From: a virus
Length of the DNA: 64,000 bases
Virus record (IMG/VR): IMGVR_UViG_3300032157_000001
Span: 186,001 to 250,000 of that record
Strand: one strand, 5' to 3'
Position numbers and translations under genes: made by a program. The first letter of the stretch is position 1. Each line of letters begins with the position of its first letter. The notes under the pieces were generated by a model. The model saw only the letters and a list, made by a program, of their open reading frames with translations. It was not told where the DNA came from and did not search any database. Shown in pieces: positions 23,163 through 31,187 of the stretch.

Positions 23163-23701
23163 TCTGCGGGAATTTGTTGTGACTTCTTTTTTTCGTAATA
23201 CTTGATTTGCTTGGCCAGCTTCTTGAGTGCGGTTTCACAACGTTTTCTTTTGGACTCCCAAGATTTCTTTCTTTTCAGCAAGGACTCAATTTTGGTATCT
23301 GTGGTTTTTACTGGCTTCGCCTTGACACCATTCTCTTTGATGTGAAATTCTGCACCAATGTAGTCTAATCTACGACTGCTGTCTTTGATCATTTCACCGT
23401 GTTTCATGCCCCTACAATGGTCTAATTCATGGTGGAAGGTTCTGGCTATCCTTTGCTCGAAAGTGTCGCTATCGTAGGGCATTTTCGATTTGGGAAGCTT
23501 CATGACCACTATGTTGTTGTGGTAATAGGCGTAGCCACCGCAAAATCCGTCTTTTGTGCGACGATAGATGCATTTTACCCTGACCGTATCGAATTTGAAA
23601 TTGAAGGAAACTCGCTTGTATTCCTTCAGGACTGTTGCGAACAATTTGGTGAGGTCTCGACTGTTGTAATGTGTCTGGTTATTCAGCAATATTGTTTTCA
23701 T
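23153..23701 (-). CDS. Zincin protein with HExxHxxGxxH motif
   Basis: 182 residues. Residues 91-101 (HELDHCRGMKH) exactly fit HExxHxxGxxH, the three-histidine zinc signature of metzincins and some other zincins. There is no signal peptide, so it is likely cytoplasmic. The N-terminal 85 residues are strand-rich and the C-terminal third is a basic coiled coil (KRKKSWESKRKRCETALKK). Could be a protease or a SprT-like DNA-associated zincin. A phage promoter lies 24 nt upstream. Confidence 0.7.
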   Translation of the reverse strand: MKTILLNNQTHYNSRDLTKLFATVLKEYKRVSFNFKFDTVRVKCIYRRTKDGFCGGYAYYHNNIVVMKLPKSKMPYDSDTFEQRIARTFHHELDHCRGMKHGEMIKDSSRRLDYIGAEFHIKENGVKAKPVKTTDTKIESLLKRKKSWESKRKRCETALKKLAKQIKYYEKKKSQQIPAETV

Positions 23702-23709
23702 AAATTTCC

Positions 23710-23740
23710 TTGTTACTTATTTGTATTATACGTATTTTTG
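23710..23740 (+). promoter_or_regulatory. Host-type promoter (TTG-N20-TATTTTTG)
   Basis: TTG at 23710-23712 and TATTTTTG at 23733-23740 with a 20-nt spacer fit the Bacteroidetes consensus well. It drives the plus-strand operon starting at 23775 and overlaps the divergent phage-type promoter. Confidence 0.6.
23726..23735 (-). promoter_or_regulatory. Phage-type promoter (ATACGTATAA), divergent
   Basis: Minus-strand copy, 24 nt before the ATG at 23701, interleaved with a host-type promoter facing the other way. Confidence 0.55.
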
Positions 23741-23774
23741 GGTTTCAAGGTTTCATTTTAAAACAAACTAATTT

Positions 23775-24359
23775 ATGGATTTTCTCATTTTTGGTACTGT
23801 CTGGTTTTGGATACTCACCATCATCTCTATCGGGTTCATTATCTATTTTCTCGAATCATCAATTGATGATTATGCCGATACCGGTGGTGGATTTCAAGCA
23901 ACTGTAGTGTTGGTTTTGTTCATACTGGCCTATTACTTTTTAGGTTCAAGAGAACACGTTGTTGATATTTTAACGTATGTAAAGCATCACACCGGAATCA
24001 TCGGATTATTATTTGCTAGTTACTTGGTGCTTGGTGTTATCTGGTCATTTTTTAAGTGGTACTTCTTTCTTCTTAACAAAAGAGATAAGTATCGTGAGAA
24101 AATCGCAGACGGATATAAACAGGTTAACATCAACGATTACATTCCTTCAGCTAAAAATAATAAGTCTCGCATTATGTCGTGGATGATGTATTGGCCAATG
24201 TCCGGTCTATGGACACTCATCAACGATCCGGTAAGAAGAGCATTTCAATTTCTTTACAATCGTGTTGAATCTTATTTTGATAGAATGTCGAAAAGTTTGT
24301 TCAGTGAAGACAGGATGGCTTACGAGAAAATTGAAGAAGAGAAAAAGAATAAAAAATAA
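23775..24359 (+). CDS. Multi-span phage membrane protein
   Basis: 194 residues with three hydrophobic segments: residues 5-25 (FGTVWFWILTIISIGFIIYF), about 43-58 and about 74-98. A positively charged cytoplasmic-type C-terminal half includes a Trp/Met-rich amphipathic stretch (MSWMMYWPMSGLW). Similar proteins occur in large phages of this kind, but the function is unknown. Confidence 0.7.
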   Translation: MDFLIFGTVWFWILTIISIGFIIYFLESSIDDYADTGGGFQATVVLVLFILAYYFLGSREHVVDILTYVKHHTGIIGLLFASYLVLGVIWSFFKWYFFLLNKRDKYREKIADGYKQVNINDYIPSAKNNKSRIMSWMMYWPMSGLWTLINDPVRRAFQFLYNRVESYFDRMSKSLFSEDRMAYEKIEEEKKNKK

Positions 24360-24370
24360 ACAATACAACT

Positions 24371-24544
24371 ATGCCAATTTACGGAATCGGATTTCTCCTA
24401 GCAATTGCCCTTTACTTTTATTTTGTGGTTAACATGGGCAGAAAAATTAAATCACTTGACTTGATTGTCGGGATTGTACTCGGTCTATTTTCATGGCTTG
24501 GTGTCATCGCAATGATTATCGTCTTTAAGGCTCACGAAGACTAA
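24371..24544 (+). CDS. 57-residue two-span membrane protein
   Basis: A short ORF MPIYGIGFLLAIALYFYF... ending VFKAHED. Two hydrophobic spans separated by a basic turn (GRKIKS). It lies 11 nt after the larger membrane protein and 2 nt before the next gene, so it fits the operon. Confidence 0.65.
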   Translation: MPIYGIGFLLAIALYFYFVVNMGRKIKSLDLIVGIVLGLFSWLGVIAMIIVFKAHED

Positions 24545-24546
24545 AG

Positions 24547-24819
24547 ATGGCTGTTTACAGAGTAGCACCAAAGTGTCCCATTTGTGGGGAAGAATATGAA
24601 GGTATCTACAATGAAACTCTTGCCTCTCAAGGTTTTATTGGTGATACTTTTATCATGTGGGACACCGAACGCCATGTTTGTAAGTCAGATGAAAATCATG
24701 TGTTGGATAGATACGAAGAAAGACTTGAGCGTATCGTTGATACAATACGTGCAGTTGGAACTTTGGAAGCAATTGGTATCTTGAGAAAGTATGTGCCAAA
24801 ATTACCCAATGAAGAATGA
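24547..24819 (+). CDS. Small Cys-motif protein
   Basis: 90 residues with CPICGEEY (10-17) and a later HVC, giving a possible zinc knuckle, followed by a helical C-terminal half. ATGA-coupled to the next gene. Confidence 0.65.
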   Translation: MAVYRVAPKCPICGEEYEGIYNETLASQGFIGDTFIMWDTERHVCKSDENHVLDRYEERLERIVDTIRAVGTLEAIGILRKYVPKLPNEE

Positions 24820-25286
24820 CACCAAGAGAAGAAGTTGAATATGTAATGAAGACGCATGAAGCCACCACGAAGTTGGCCGAATATCTTACTGCACAGAGCA
24901 ACAAATTTAAAAGTATGTTTGTAGATTGGGATATGTCGAAACGATTGAAGGCGGTTGGCTTTGACGAGCCTTGCTTTGCATACTTTTGGACTACCAAAGA
25001 CACCTTCCACTACACAGTACGTTACGAGAATCACAACACAACAGTGGCTCGTGTCTCTGCTCCACTCATTCATCAAGTCATCGATTGGTTTGACTCAAAG
25101 AAAATATACATCGACATTGATCATGCGTTGGGAAATGATTGGGAGTTTACCATTAGCAATGGTGGTATCACTAGTGATGCCGATGATCGATCATTTGATA
25201 CACGACATAAGGCGATGCTTGCAGCAATCGACACAGCGTTAAAGATCGTGGAGAATGGGTACACCTCTGGAACTCTCAACAAATGA
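24816..25286 (+). CDS. Conserved Bacteroidetes-phage hypothetical protein
   Basis: 156 residues containing GFDEPCFAYFWTTKD (48-62) and HQVIDWFDSKKIYIDI (about 86-101), a conserved pairing in Bacteroidetes phage proteins. The second segment parallels the W-L-E-T-R-G-L-Y-V-S-I element of the 13820-14410 product, so the two may share a domain. Overlaps the next gene by 32 nt. Confidence 0.75.
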   Translation: MTPREEVEYVMKTHEATTKLAEYLTAQSNKFKSMFVDWDMSKRLKAVGFDEPCFAYFWTTKDTFHYTVRYENHNTTVARVSAPLIHQVIDWFDSKKIYIDIDHALGNDWEFTISNGGITSDADDRSFDTRHKAMLAAIDTALKIVENGYTSGTLNK

Positions 25287-25530
25287 CGGATTTGTTGTTG
25301 GATGGAAAGGTAATGTTGTGTTTTGTTATATGATTGATGAGGGTCGCACAAGAAAGTATGAAAAATATCCTCTGTTTCATGGTGTTAATCTATTTACCGG
25401 AATGCAATTTCATTTCGATATAAAAATAACTCCGGGCATAATGGTTACGACCTGTATTCCTTCAAAAGAGCCAGAATTTGATCAAATTTACAATTATTTG
25501 ACCTCATCAGACTACAACCAAAATCAATAG
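25255..25530 (+). CDS. Small hypothetical protein
   Basis: 91 residues, beta-rich start (NDGFVVGWKGNVVFCYM), ends with TAG just ahead of the next promoter. No family. Confidence 0.55.
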   Translation: MGTPLELSTNDGFVVGWKGNVVFCYMIDEGRTRKYEKYPLFHGVNLFTGMQFHFDIKITPGIMVTTCIPSKEPEFDQIYNYLTSSDYNQNQ

Positions 25531-25532
25531 TA

Positions 25533-25542
25533 TTACGTATAA
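25533..25542 (+). promoter_or_regulatory. Phage-type promoter (perfect TTACGTATAA)
   Basis: Ends 6 nt before the ATG at 25549; overlaps nothing coding. Heads the operon of genes 25549 to about 29271. Confidence 0.75.
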
Positions 25543-25548
25543 TACATC

Positions 25549-26532
25549 ATGGAACTTAACGATTTTTACAACGGCCTGAAAAACAAAACCATCAAAATAA
25601 TAGGTGGTAGTCATGTTACAAACCCCATCCTTAGAGATGTTGAGGATTTCGTTAAGCATCATCAGGAGATGATTCGTAAGTACACGGAAGAGGCAAAAAC
25701 AAAGAAGGTCTATAAGAAAGACGAGCCAACGGCACAAAGAATGTTGGAGCATTACAAATTCAGTGCAGACATCCAGCCCGGAAGATATATCTTTGGGATG
25801 AGTGCTGCATACTGCTGGAATTGTGGTGAGAATCTTCAAATAATTCTTCTTGAAGGTGGTAAAGAGGTTGGTCTTATTACCAGTACTGATTACTGGAATT
25901 TACAAAAGGAAAGCGGCGAGAAATTTGATTTCGTTCTCACAAAAAAACACCTCAAAAAATGTTGTGCTACAAAGATGGTAAAAGAAAAATGCTTAACGGC
26001 AACCATCGATGTTCCGACCGGTGAACTTCTTTTTGCAAATCACTTTGGGAGTGTAGATAAATTTTATCAGAATCCCGACAAATCTAAAAGCAGAGATATT
26101 AATAGTTTATTGGGTCGCTCAGAATTGATGAGTGTACTGTCAAAAGAAAGCATTGGTTACGGTCAGATGGGTAACATGTCCGTTGCTGTGCATGTGAAGA
26201 AAGATGGCACTGAAGTTATCATCACAACTCCTTATGGATATGACAGCAAAAAAGATGAAGAATATGATGTTGCATTCAAGGGGTTTGTGAATGCCGGTAG
26301 TATATGTTTGGATGTTTGGAGATGGCAGTGTGGCGACAAGAAAGTATTAAGTGATGGTGGATATAAATTGCCTCCCGGTCTTAAACCCAATAAGGTTATC
26401 AATCATGAGTATAAAGATTTCATCCTCACAAAAGTCAAAAAAGGCAATTGGGAGATAAAACATTACTTTGATTTCTTTAGAGATAATGAACCAAGAAATC
26501 CAATCTACTCTCATCTGAAATTGATAAAGTGA
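25549..26532 (+). CDS. Hypothetical protein with Cys pairs
   Basis: 327 residues. It has YCWNCGENL near residue 85, a later KKCCATKMVKEKC, and a Gly-containing strand region GYGQMGNMSVAVHVKKDG (about 204-221). The Cys spacing could bind a metal. No known family is recognised. It is the first and largest gene behind this promoter, so it is probably expressed strongly. One CCAGTACTG site (25880) lies inside. Confidence 0.7.
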   Translation: MELNDFYNGLKNKTIKIIGGSHVTNPILRDVEDFVKHHQEMIRKYTEEAKTKKVYKKDEPTAQRMLEHYKFSADIQPGRYIFGMSAAYCWNCGENLQIILLEGGKEVGLITSTDYWNLQKESGEKFDFVLTKKHLKKCCATKMVKEKCLTATIDVPTGELLFANHFGSVDKFYQNPDKSKSRDINSLLGRSELMSVLSKESIGYGQMGNMSVAVHVKKDGTEVIITTPYGYDSKKDEEYDVAFKGFVNAGSICLDVWRWQCGDKKVLSDGGYKLPPGLKPNKVINHEYKDFILTKVKKGNWEIKHYFDFFRDNEPRNPIYSHLKLIK

Positions 26533-26535
26533 GAA

Positions 26536-26838
26536 ATGAATCCGTTTGGTTTACCCGAAACAGATTACAAAAACATCAATTGTTATAACGATAAAGAAAG
26601 AAAGATCGTTATCCCCGAAGGTTATATCATAACCAATTTAACTATCCCACAGTTAAAAAAAATCGATGTTCCAACCGCCAAATGCGTTATTGGGTACAGA
26701 CGATTTAACAACAGACGATACCCAAATTTTGCGAATTTGATTCGAATTGAGGATGTCCCCAAGACTGAGGCCTATACTGCCAAAATACAGTCGAGAAAAG
26801 ATTATGGAAAAGACATCCACAATTGGTTATATAAGTAA
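26536..26838 (+). CDS. Small hypothetical protein
   Basis: 100 residues, starts MNPFGLPETDYKNIN, basic and probably single-domain; RRFNNRRYPNF in the middle could contact nucleic acid. Lies 3 nt after the previous gene. Confidence 0.65.
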   Translation: MNPFGLPETDYKNINCYNDKERKIVIPEGYIITNLTIPQLKKIDVPTAKCVIGYRRFNNRRYPNFANLIRIEDVPKTEAYTAKIQSRKDYGKDIHNWLYK

Positions 26839-26853
26839 TTTGGTTTATATTTG
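26823..26853 (+). promoter_or_regulatory. Host-type promoter (TTG-N20-TATATTTG), close to the start codon
   Basis: TTG 26823-26825, 20-nt spacer, TATATTTG 26846-26853. The ATG at 26857 is only 3 nt beyond the -7 box, so the transcript would be leaderless. Confidence 0.6.
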
Positions 26854-26856
26854 AAT

Positions 26857-27024
26857 ATGAAAGATTTTTATGAATTTCTAAACGGGCATGGCGGCTGGAA
26901 TTTTGTCGGCTTTCTCATCTTTACCGGAATTTGTTTTGGTGGTCTACGAGAGATAGCTTCTGCTATTTTCCGAAATAGAATATCAAAACAACCTAAAGCA
27001 AAAAAACAACAACTTAACGACTAA
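26857..27024 (+). CDS. 55-residue membrane protein
   Basis: A short ORF (MKDFYEFLNGHGGWNFVGFL...) with one hydrophobic segment (VGFLIFTGICFGGL) and a Lys/Gln-rich tail. The stop overlaps the NADAR start by one base (TAATG). Confidence 0.6.
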   Translation: MKDFYEFLNGHGGWNFVGFLIFTGICFGGLREIASAIFRNRISKQPKAKKQQLND

Positions 27025-27515
27025 TGGAAAAATTTACATTCTTTTGGGGTGGAGAATTCAGTCAGTGGTATCCATCCAGATTCATGATTGACACTGTCAT
27101 ATACAATTGTGCAGAGCAATACATGATGGCTAAGAAGGCTGAACTCTTCAACGATTCCACAACATGGGAATTGATAATGAATAGTACATCTCCACGCGAA
27201 CAGAAAGCACTTGGTCGTGGTGTTGCAAACTTCAACGCCGATCTTTGGAACGCAAATTGCAAACGATTTGTAAAGGAAGCAACCGTTGCAAAGTTCACAC
27301 AAAATCAAAAGCTTTATGATGTGCTCATGAGAAGCAAAGGAACGACTCTGGTTGAAGCTTCTCCCGAAGACAAGATTTGGGGCATTGGTCTTGCTGAACA
27401 CGATCCTAGGGCTTTAGATCGTGCCACATGGCAAGGAACTAACTGGCTTGGTGAAATCATTACAGAAGTAAGGGAAGAACTGATCGCTCAAGAGGATGTC
27501 CAAGCAGTTAGTTGA
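27024..27515 (+). CDS. NADAR-family ADP-ribosyl N-glycosidase (YbiA-like)
   Basis: 163 residues with the full NADAR pattern: FFWGGEFSQWYPSRF (6-20), CAEQYMMAKKAELF (29-42, catalytic-type Glu31), LGRGVANF, KIWGIGLAEHDPRA and GTNWLGEI (138-145). NADAR enzymes cleave N-glycosidic bonds of ADP-ribose adducts, including ADP-ribosylated guanine left by DarT-type toxins, or of NAD-derived compounds. In a phage this would most simply counter an ADP-ribose-based host defence. Next to peptide deformylase in an overlapping pair. Confidence 0.88.
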   Translation: MEKFTFFWGGEFSQWYPSRFMIDTVIYNCAEQYMMAKKAELFNDSTTWELIMNSTSPREQKALGRGVANFNADLWNANCKRFVKEATVAKFTQNQKLYDVLMRSKGTTLVEASPEDKIWGIGLAEHDPRALDRATWQGTNWLGEIITEVREELIAQEDVQAVS

Positions 27516-28002
27516 ATCCACACACCCCGCTCTTCGGAATAAATCCAAGGAGATACCTTACGGCACTGATATGAGTCAGTTGATCGGTGATATGATTGAC
27601 ATTATGGAAAGTCAGGAATACCCCGAAGCTGTTGGATTGGCAGCACCTCAATTGGGAGAGAATCTTAAGTTGTATCTGGTAAGAACTATCATTCCACCAA
27701 TAGACATAAATGATAAGTCAACAACAAAAACCAGAGTTTTCATCAATCCTAAGATTGAGAAGAAATTTGGTTCTACCTATAAAGAAGTGGAAGGGTGTTT
27801 GAGTTTGCCGGGAATTACAGTTAATGTTATGCGTCATTCTCACATACTCATATCGTATCATGACCAGTACTGGATGAAGCGCAAAGAAGTTTTCAAAGGA
27901 TTTACTGCACGAGTAATACAACACGAACAAGACCATCTCAATGGTAAATTAATAACTGATTATGGAAGCCCCATTCACAGACCAACAGATCAGGAAGCTT
28001 AA
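27496..28002 (+). CDS. def: Peptide deformylase
   Basis: 168 residues with all three deformylase motifs: AVGLAAPQ (45-52), EGCLS with metal ligand C101 (99-103), and QHEQDH with H143, E144, H147. The enzyme removes the formyl group from new N-terminal Met. Phage copies are best known from marine phages, where they are thought to sustain protein turnover. The start overlaps NADAR by 20 nt. A perfect CCAGTACTGG lies at 27864-27873 within it. Confidence 0.93.
   Translation: MSKQLVESTHPALRNKSKEIPYGTDMSQLIGDMIDIMESQEYPEAVGLAAPQLGENLKLYLVRTIIPPIDINDKSTTKTRVFINPKIEKKFGSTYKEVEGCLSLPGITVNVMRHSHILISYHDQYWMKRKEVFKGFTARVIQHEQDHLNGKLITDYGSPIHRPTDQEA
27864..27873. repeat. CCAGTACTGG palindrome, copy 2
   Basis: Perfect copy inside the peptide deformylase gene (read as part of Asp-Gln-Tyr-Trp). 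Confidence 0.7.
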
Positions 28003-28186
28003 CGAGTTTCAAAACGCTGGCCAGTTTCATCCGTTTACTTGCGACCGGAAAGCTGTGGAGTGTGAGACTAACGTTACACCGCGAGACTATTCAAAGGATG
28101 GTGTCTTAATTGCAACAAAGGATGGATGGGTATGTCCTTGTGGAAAATATACTCAGAATTGGGCACATAAATTTATGGGAGAATGA
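27962..28186 (+). CDS. Small Cys-containing protein
   Basis: 74 residues with single Cys (TC, EC) then CPCGKYTQNW near the C-terminus; a possible zinc site. Overlaps deformylase by 41 nt and is ATGA-coupled to the next gene. Confidence 0.6.
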   Translation: MEAPFTDQQIRKLNEFQNAGQFHPFTCDRKAVECETNVTPRDYSKDGVLIATKDGWVCPCGKYTQNWAHKFMGE

Positions 28187-28557
28187 GTCTTAAAGATTTT
28201 TTATTGGAGGGTGGACGAATATCACATCCATATAAGCGAGTCAAAGGGGAATGGGTTGGTGAAGCAAAGCTTTACGGGTTTGCTGGCTATTATAGCAAAC
28301 CAAAAATCATTTTTGACAGCGGATATGAAAGGATCGAATGGAATCTCGATCAAATTGACGAAGCTATTAATCACTTTCAAAAGGTAGTATATAATCCGGC
28401 GAATCTTCATTATAAAATGTTTGAAGCTGTCGTTGAATTTACATCTAAGGGTGAGGAAGTTGATCTTGATGATGAGAAAGACTACGAAAGAGTGAATACT
28501 GTCAGGAAGGCAAAAATACTACAAGCAATCAAACAAGCAGATGGGACACTACGATGA
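28183..28557 (+). CDS. Hypothetical protein
   Basis: 124 residues, N-terminal strands (GRISHPYKRVKGEWVGEAK) and charged helices after. No family. Confidence 0.65.
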   Translation: MSLKDFLLEGGRISHPYKRVKGEWVGEAKLYGFAGYYSKPKIIFDSGYERIEWNLDQIDEAINHFQKVVYNPANLHYKMFEAVVEFTSKGEEVDLDDEKDYERVNTVRKAKILQAIKQADGTLR

Positions 28558-28735
28558 CAGCTATGAACATAGCCGGGAACAGGAGCACAAGGAACACGTT
28601 GAATCTTTAATAAAAAGAATGAATAAACTTTCTTCTAAATTAAAAGTTGAAGAAATGGAAATTATTCTCGATATTGTAGATGATTTCAAAAACTGGAAGG
28701 GACTATACAACTTAATTAAGAAAACCAATGACTAA
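28541..28735 (+). CDS. Small charged helical protein
   Basis: 64 residues, highly charged helix (EHSREQEHKEHVESLIKRM). Overlaps both neighbours. No family. Confidence 0.6.
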   Translation: MGHYDDSYEHSREQEHKEHVESLIKRMNKLSSKLKVEEMEIILDIVDDFKNWKGLYNLIKKTND

Positions 28736-28928
28736 CACAAAAATCAAAGCAACGACAACAGAGAACAAAATCATCATCGGAAAGGTAGTACTTATATACA
28801 CCGATGCTGTTATCTCAGGTACTAATGAGTATACCCCAATCACGGAGATGCTTGTTAAAGAAAAGGGTGGGAAGATTCACACCATTAAGCCAAGGAACGT
28901 CATTGAGGTGATTAAGAAAAAGAAGTAG
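28728..28928 (+). CDS. Small beta-rich protein
   Basis: 66 residues, alternating strand pattern (NKIIIGKVVLIYTDAVISG) with a KKKK tail; SH3- or OB-like size. Ends with TAG. Confidence 0.6.
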   Translation: MTNTKIKATTTENKIIIGKVVLIYTDAVISGTNEYTPITEMLVKEKGGKIHTIKPRNVIEVIKKKK

Positions 28929-28929
28929 C

Positions 28930-29271
28930 ATGATAAAGGAGTATAAGATCGAATTGAGTAAAAGGGAGAAGATCAACGAAGATGCTGCTCCGATTGCATT
29001 GCTGAATAAAGTCAGTGAGATAAGAGATCGACTTCGACGTTCGATTAATCGTCACAACTATTTGATTGATCTTCGTGAAGAGATAGCAAAGGTTCCTTAT
29101 GAATACATGAGAAGCCAATTGAAGGAAATCGATAACGATGAGAATCGTAATCTCTTGGCAAGGGGTTGTACTGCAGAGATCGATGAGCTATCGGCCATAA
29201 TCAAGGGTATCAATGCTGAATTAAGAAAAGCCCTTCCGGTCGAAAATGTTGATGTGGAAGGTCGTTATTAA
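28930..29271 (+). CDS. Helical hypothetical protein
   Basis: 113 residues, mostly charged helices (RDRLRRSINRHNYLIDLREE). Last gene before the next promoter. No known family. Confidence 0.65.
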   Translation: MIKEYKIELSKREKINEDAAPIALLNKVSEIRDRLRRSINRHNYLIDLREEIAKVPYEYMRSQLKEIDNDENRNLLARGCTAEIDELSAIIKGINAELRKALPVENVDVEGRY

Positions 29272-29287
29272 ACAAATTTGCGGTCGT

Positions 29288-29297
29288 TTACGTATAA
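29288..29297 (+). promoter_or_regulatory. Phage-type promoter (perfect TTACGTATAA)
   Basis: Ends 7 nt before the ATG at 29305, which fixes that start over an upstream in-frame alternative at 29278. Confidence 0.75.
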
Positions 29298-29304
29298 GAG
29301 GGTT

Positions 29305-29595
29305 ATGAGCGATATAACCACTACTACCATCGACGAGCGTCACTATTCGATGACAAAGGTTTTGTCTATAAAAGAGACAAAGCCAATGGATAATGTTTTA
29401 ATCCGTGACGGCGAAACTTTTATATTGAAACTACTCTGCCCCGATTGTTTTGAAGAGGGACATAAAAATCCGCTCAAGCATAAGGACAGATTGAATACAG
29501 AACGATATGGCATCCTTAACTATTACAGATGCTCGGTTTGTAAAGAAAATTTTGTATCAAGAAATAATGGGGAGCTTTGTACCCCCGCACCATAG
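29305..29595 (+). CDS. Small four-Cys zinc-ribbon protein
   Basis: 96 residues from the promoter-proximal ATG. CPDC and CSVC are about 38 residues apart in the second half (LLCPDCFEEGH...YYRCSVCKENF), a typical zinc ribbon. Possible nucleic-acid binding; no specific family. Confidence 0.7.
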   Translation: MSDITTTTIDERHYSMTKVLSIKETKPMDNVLIRDGETFILKLLCPDCFEEGHKNPLKHKDRLNTERYGILNYYRCSVCKENFVSRNNGELCTPAP

Positions 29596-29597
29596 TT

Positions 29598-29972
29598 ATG
29601 ATTAAGCCTAATGAAATTGCTCGAAAAGTAAGGGTTCGTTTGAATGCACAATTCAAAGAAAAGTGTCTTGGCGACAAGTACTTGAAGGGTGAACCAATAC
29701 TCTACATTCAAGAACATAATGTCTACACCGATACCCGTGGCCAGTATGTAATGATCAAGGGCACCCACAACTCTGGTTATGCATATCTGAATGAACTTGA
29801 TCTCGTCTTTGACGTAGATGGTGATGGTAACCCAATGCAACCATCAATGACCAGAGAACAAGCCGACCTGCTATTGCGACAATTCAGAACGCAATGCTTA
29901 CCACATGGTGAATACCCTGACTATGTGTTGATTAATTTTCTGAATGAAAAATTTAAAGAGAGGAACTCGTGA
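29598..29972 (+). CDS. Hypothetical protein with SH3-like strands
   Basis: 124 residues from the ATG at 29598, 2 nt after the previous stop. The first 70 residues are strand-rich (EPILYIQEHNVYTDTRGQYV), the C-terminal part helical (EQADLLLRQFRTQC). No family recognised. Confidence 0.65.
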   Translation: MIKPNEIARKVRVRLNAQFKEKCLGDKYLKGEPILYIQEHNVYTDTRGQYVMIKGTHNSGYAYLNELDLVFDVDGDGNPMQPSMTREQADLLLRQFRTQCLPHGEYPDYVLINFLNEKFKERNS

Positions 29973-30286
29973 AAATTAATGCAACAGTTTGGTTATGTGA
30001 AAAGGATGATCATATCCATATCCCAATGGCTTTGGATGACTTAGCGGCACCACCATTTAAGATTGGAGACGTTATCCATTTGGACGTGGAAGAATTGTAC
30101 CCAAAGGATTACGAAAAGTACAAGCCAACGTTGCAGGAGCGCATGATTAAAAACAATGACGACATGATGAGGCTTTTGAATAGGAAGTCTGTCGTCATCA
30201 CCGAAGTCCATATCAGCACACGATTCAACACACTCAACACAGGGAGACTCACCTACGAATATTACTGTATTTTCACAGAAGAATAA
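29969..30286 (+). CDS. Hypothetical protein, GTG start
   Basis: 105 residues beginning at GTG in a GTGA overlap with the preceding stop. Mixed strands and helices; contains a PPFKIGDVIHLDVEELYP segment typical of a small beta barrel edge. No family. Confidence 0.6.
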   Translation: MKINATVWLCEKDDHIHIPMALDDLAAPPFKIGDVIHLDVEELYPKDYEKYKPTLQERMIKNNDDMMRLLNRKSVVITEVHISTRFNTLNTGRLTYEYYCIFTEE

Positions 30287-30591
30287 TGAAGAGAAAGATT
30301 GAACCAAAGATCAAACAAAAGTACCAATACGCAGTCGTTGTCTTAACTGAAAACCCAAATAGGGCAGCATACTTCGCATCATCATCATCGTCAACATCGA
30401 TGATAATTAATCAGACCACGCCCGACACAATGTTTATCAAGGTGTATAATACCCTTCAAAGCTATGCTGAGGATGGGTGGAGATTAAAAACCGATCTAAG
30501 AGTCAATGATGAAGTGATGCTCATATTTGAAAGGTATCATGATGATTTTGAAAAATATACCGACGAGATACTTGACTACATGAAAGACTAA
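30286..30591 (+). CDS. Small protein with the shared C-terminal tail
   Basis: 101 residues. Serine-rich segment FASSSSSTSM around 30-40, then KVYNTLQSYAEDGWRLKTD, a motif of the short DUF4177-like proteins. It ends FEKYTDEILDYMKD, the tail shared with many small proteins further right. The DUF4177-like call is from pattern only. Confidence 0.65.
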   Translation: MKRKIEPKIKQKYQYAVVVLTENPNRAAYFASSSSSTSMIINQTTPDTMFIKVYNTLQSYAEDGWRLKTDLRVNDEVMLIFERYHDDFEKYTDEILDYMKD

Positions 30592-30595
30592 CAAC

Positions 30596-30808
30596 ATGAA
30601 GCCAATTGAGTATAAAGTCGAAAAATTTGAGCACTATATAGGTCAATATGAACTTCAAAAATTTTTTGATAAAATGTCCGAAGAAGGGTGGATATACAAA
30701 GAATGTCTTGGTAAACATGATGGCTATCCTATGTATCTCTTCTACAAATTCGATGCACAATTTCTTCAATACAATAGAGAAGTAACTGAATACATAAAGC
30801 ACGAATGA
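30596..30808 (+). CDS. Small DUF4177-like protein with the shared C-terminal tail
   Basis: 70 residues: YKVEKFEHYIGQYELQKFFD and MSEEGWIYKECLG resemble the DUF4177 pattern. The end, FLQYNREVTEYIKHE, is the recurrent tail. Adjacent to a protein with the same two-part build. Confidence 0.65.
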   Translation: MKPIEYKVEKFEHYIGQYELQKFFDKMSEEGWIYKECLGKHDGYPMYLFYKFDAQFLQYNREVTEYIKHE

Positions 30809-31155
30809 AAAACAAAGCAACAACACACGTGAACTTTCTTCACGTTGAACCCAACTCACAATTTTACACCGATCTAAAGCAAATAGAAACATCGCTGCAA
30901 TTCAGTCCAGTAGATCGTGAATATATTTTGGTTGGCATCCAAAACTCAATTAAACAGGGCTACAGGATCGTTGGGCCGGAACCAGTACTGGCAGTGGGTG
31001 ACATCATTGTTTACATGCCAAAGCACGATTTGCCGATGATCGGCAGACTGATTTCTGTCACCTCAAAGAGATTCAAATTTGAGGTCAGCATGGGCACCAA
31101 GGGCTGGAAAGTCAAATCAACTAAGGATCGAAGCAAATTGTTCAAAATTCGTTAG
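30805..31155 (+). CDS. Hypothetical protein
   Basis: 116 residues, ATGA-coupled. The C-terminal half looks like a small beta barrel (VGDIIVYMPKHDLPMIGRL, then KRFKFEVSMG). A perfect CCAGTACTGG (30982-30991) encodes part of EPVLAVG. Ends with TAG. No family. Confidence 0.65.
   Translation: MKNKATTHVNFLHVEPNSQFYTDLKQIETSLQFSPVDREYILVGIQNSIKQGYRIVGPEPVLAVGDIIVYMPKHDLPMIGRLISVTSKRFKFEVSMGTKGWKVKSTKDRSKLFKIR
30982..30991. repeat. CCAGTACTGG palindrome, copy 3
   Basis: Perfect copy in the 30805-31155 gene, read in a different codon frame from copies 2 and 4. Confidence 0.7.
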
Positions 31156-31187
31156 TTTTCTTACATGAGCAACATTTTAGGGGAATT

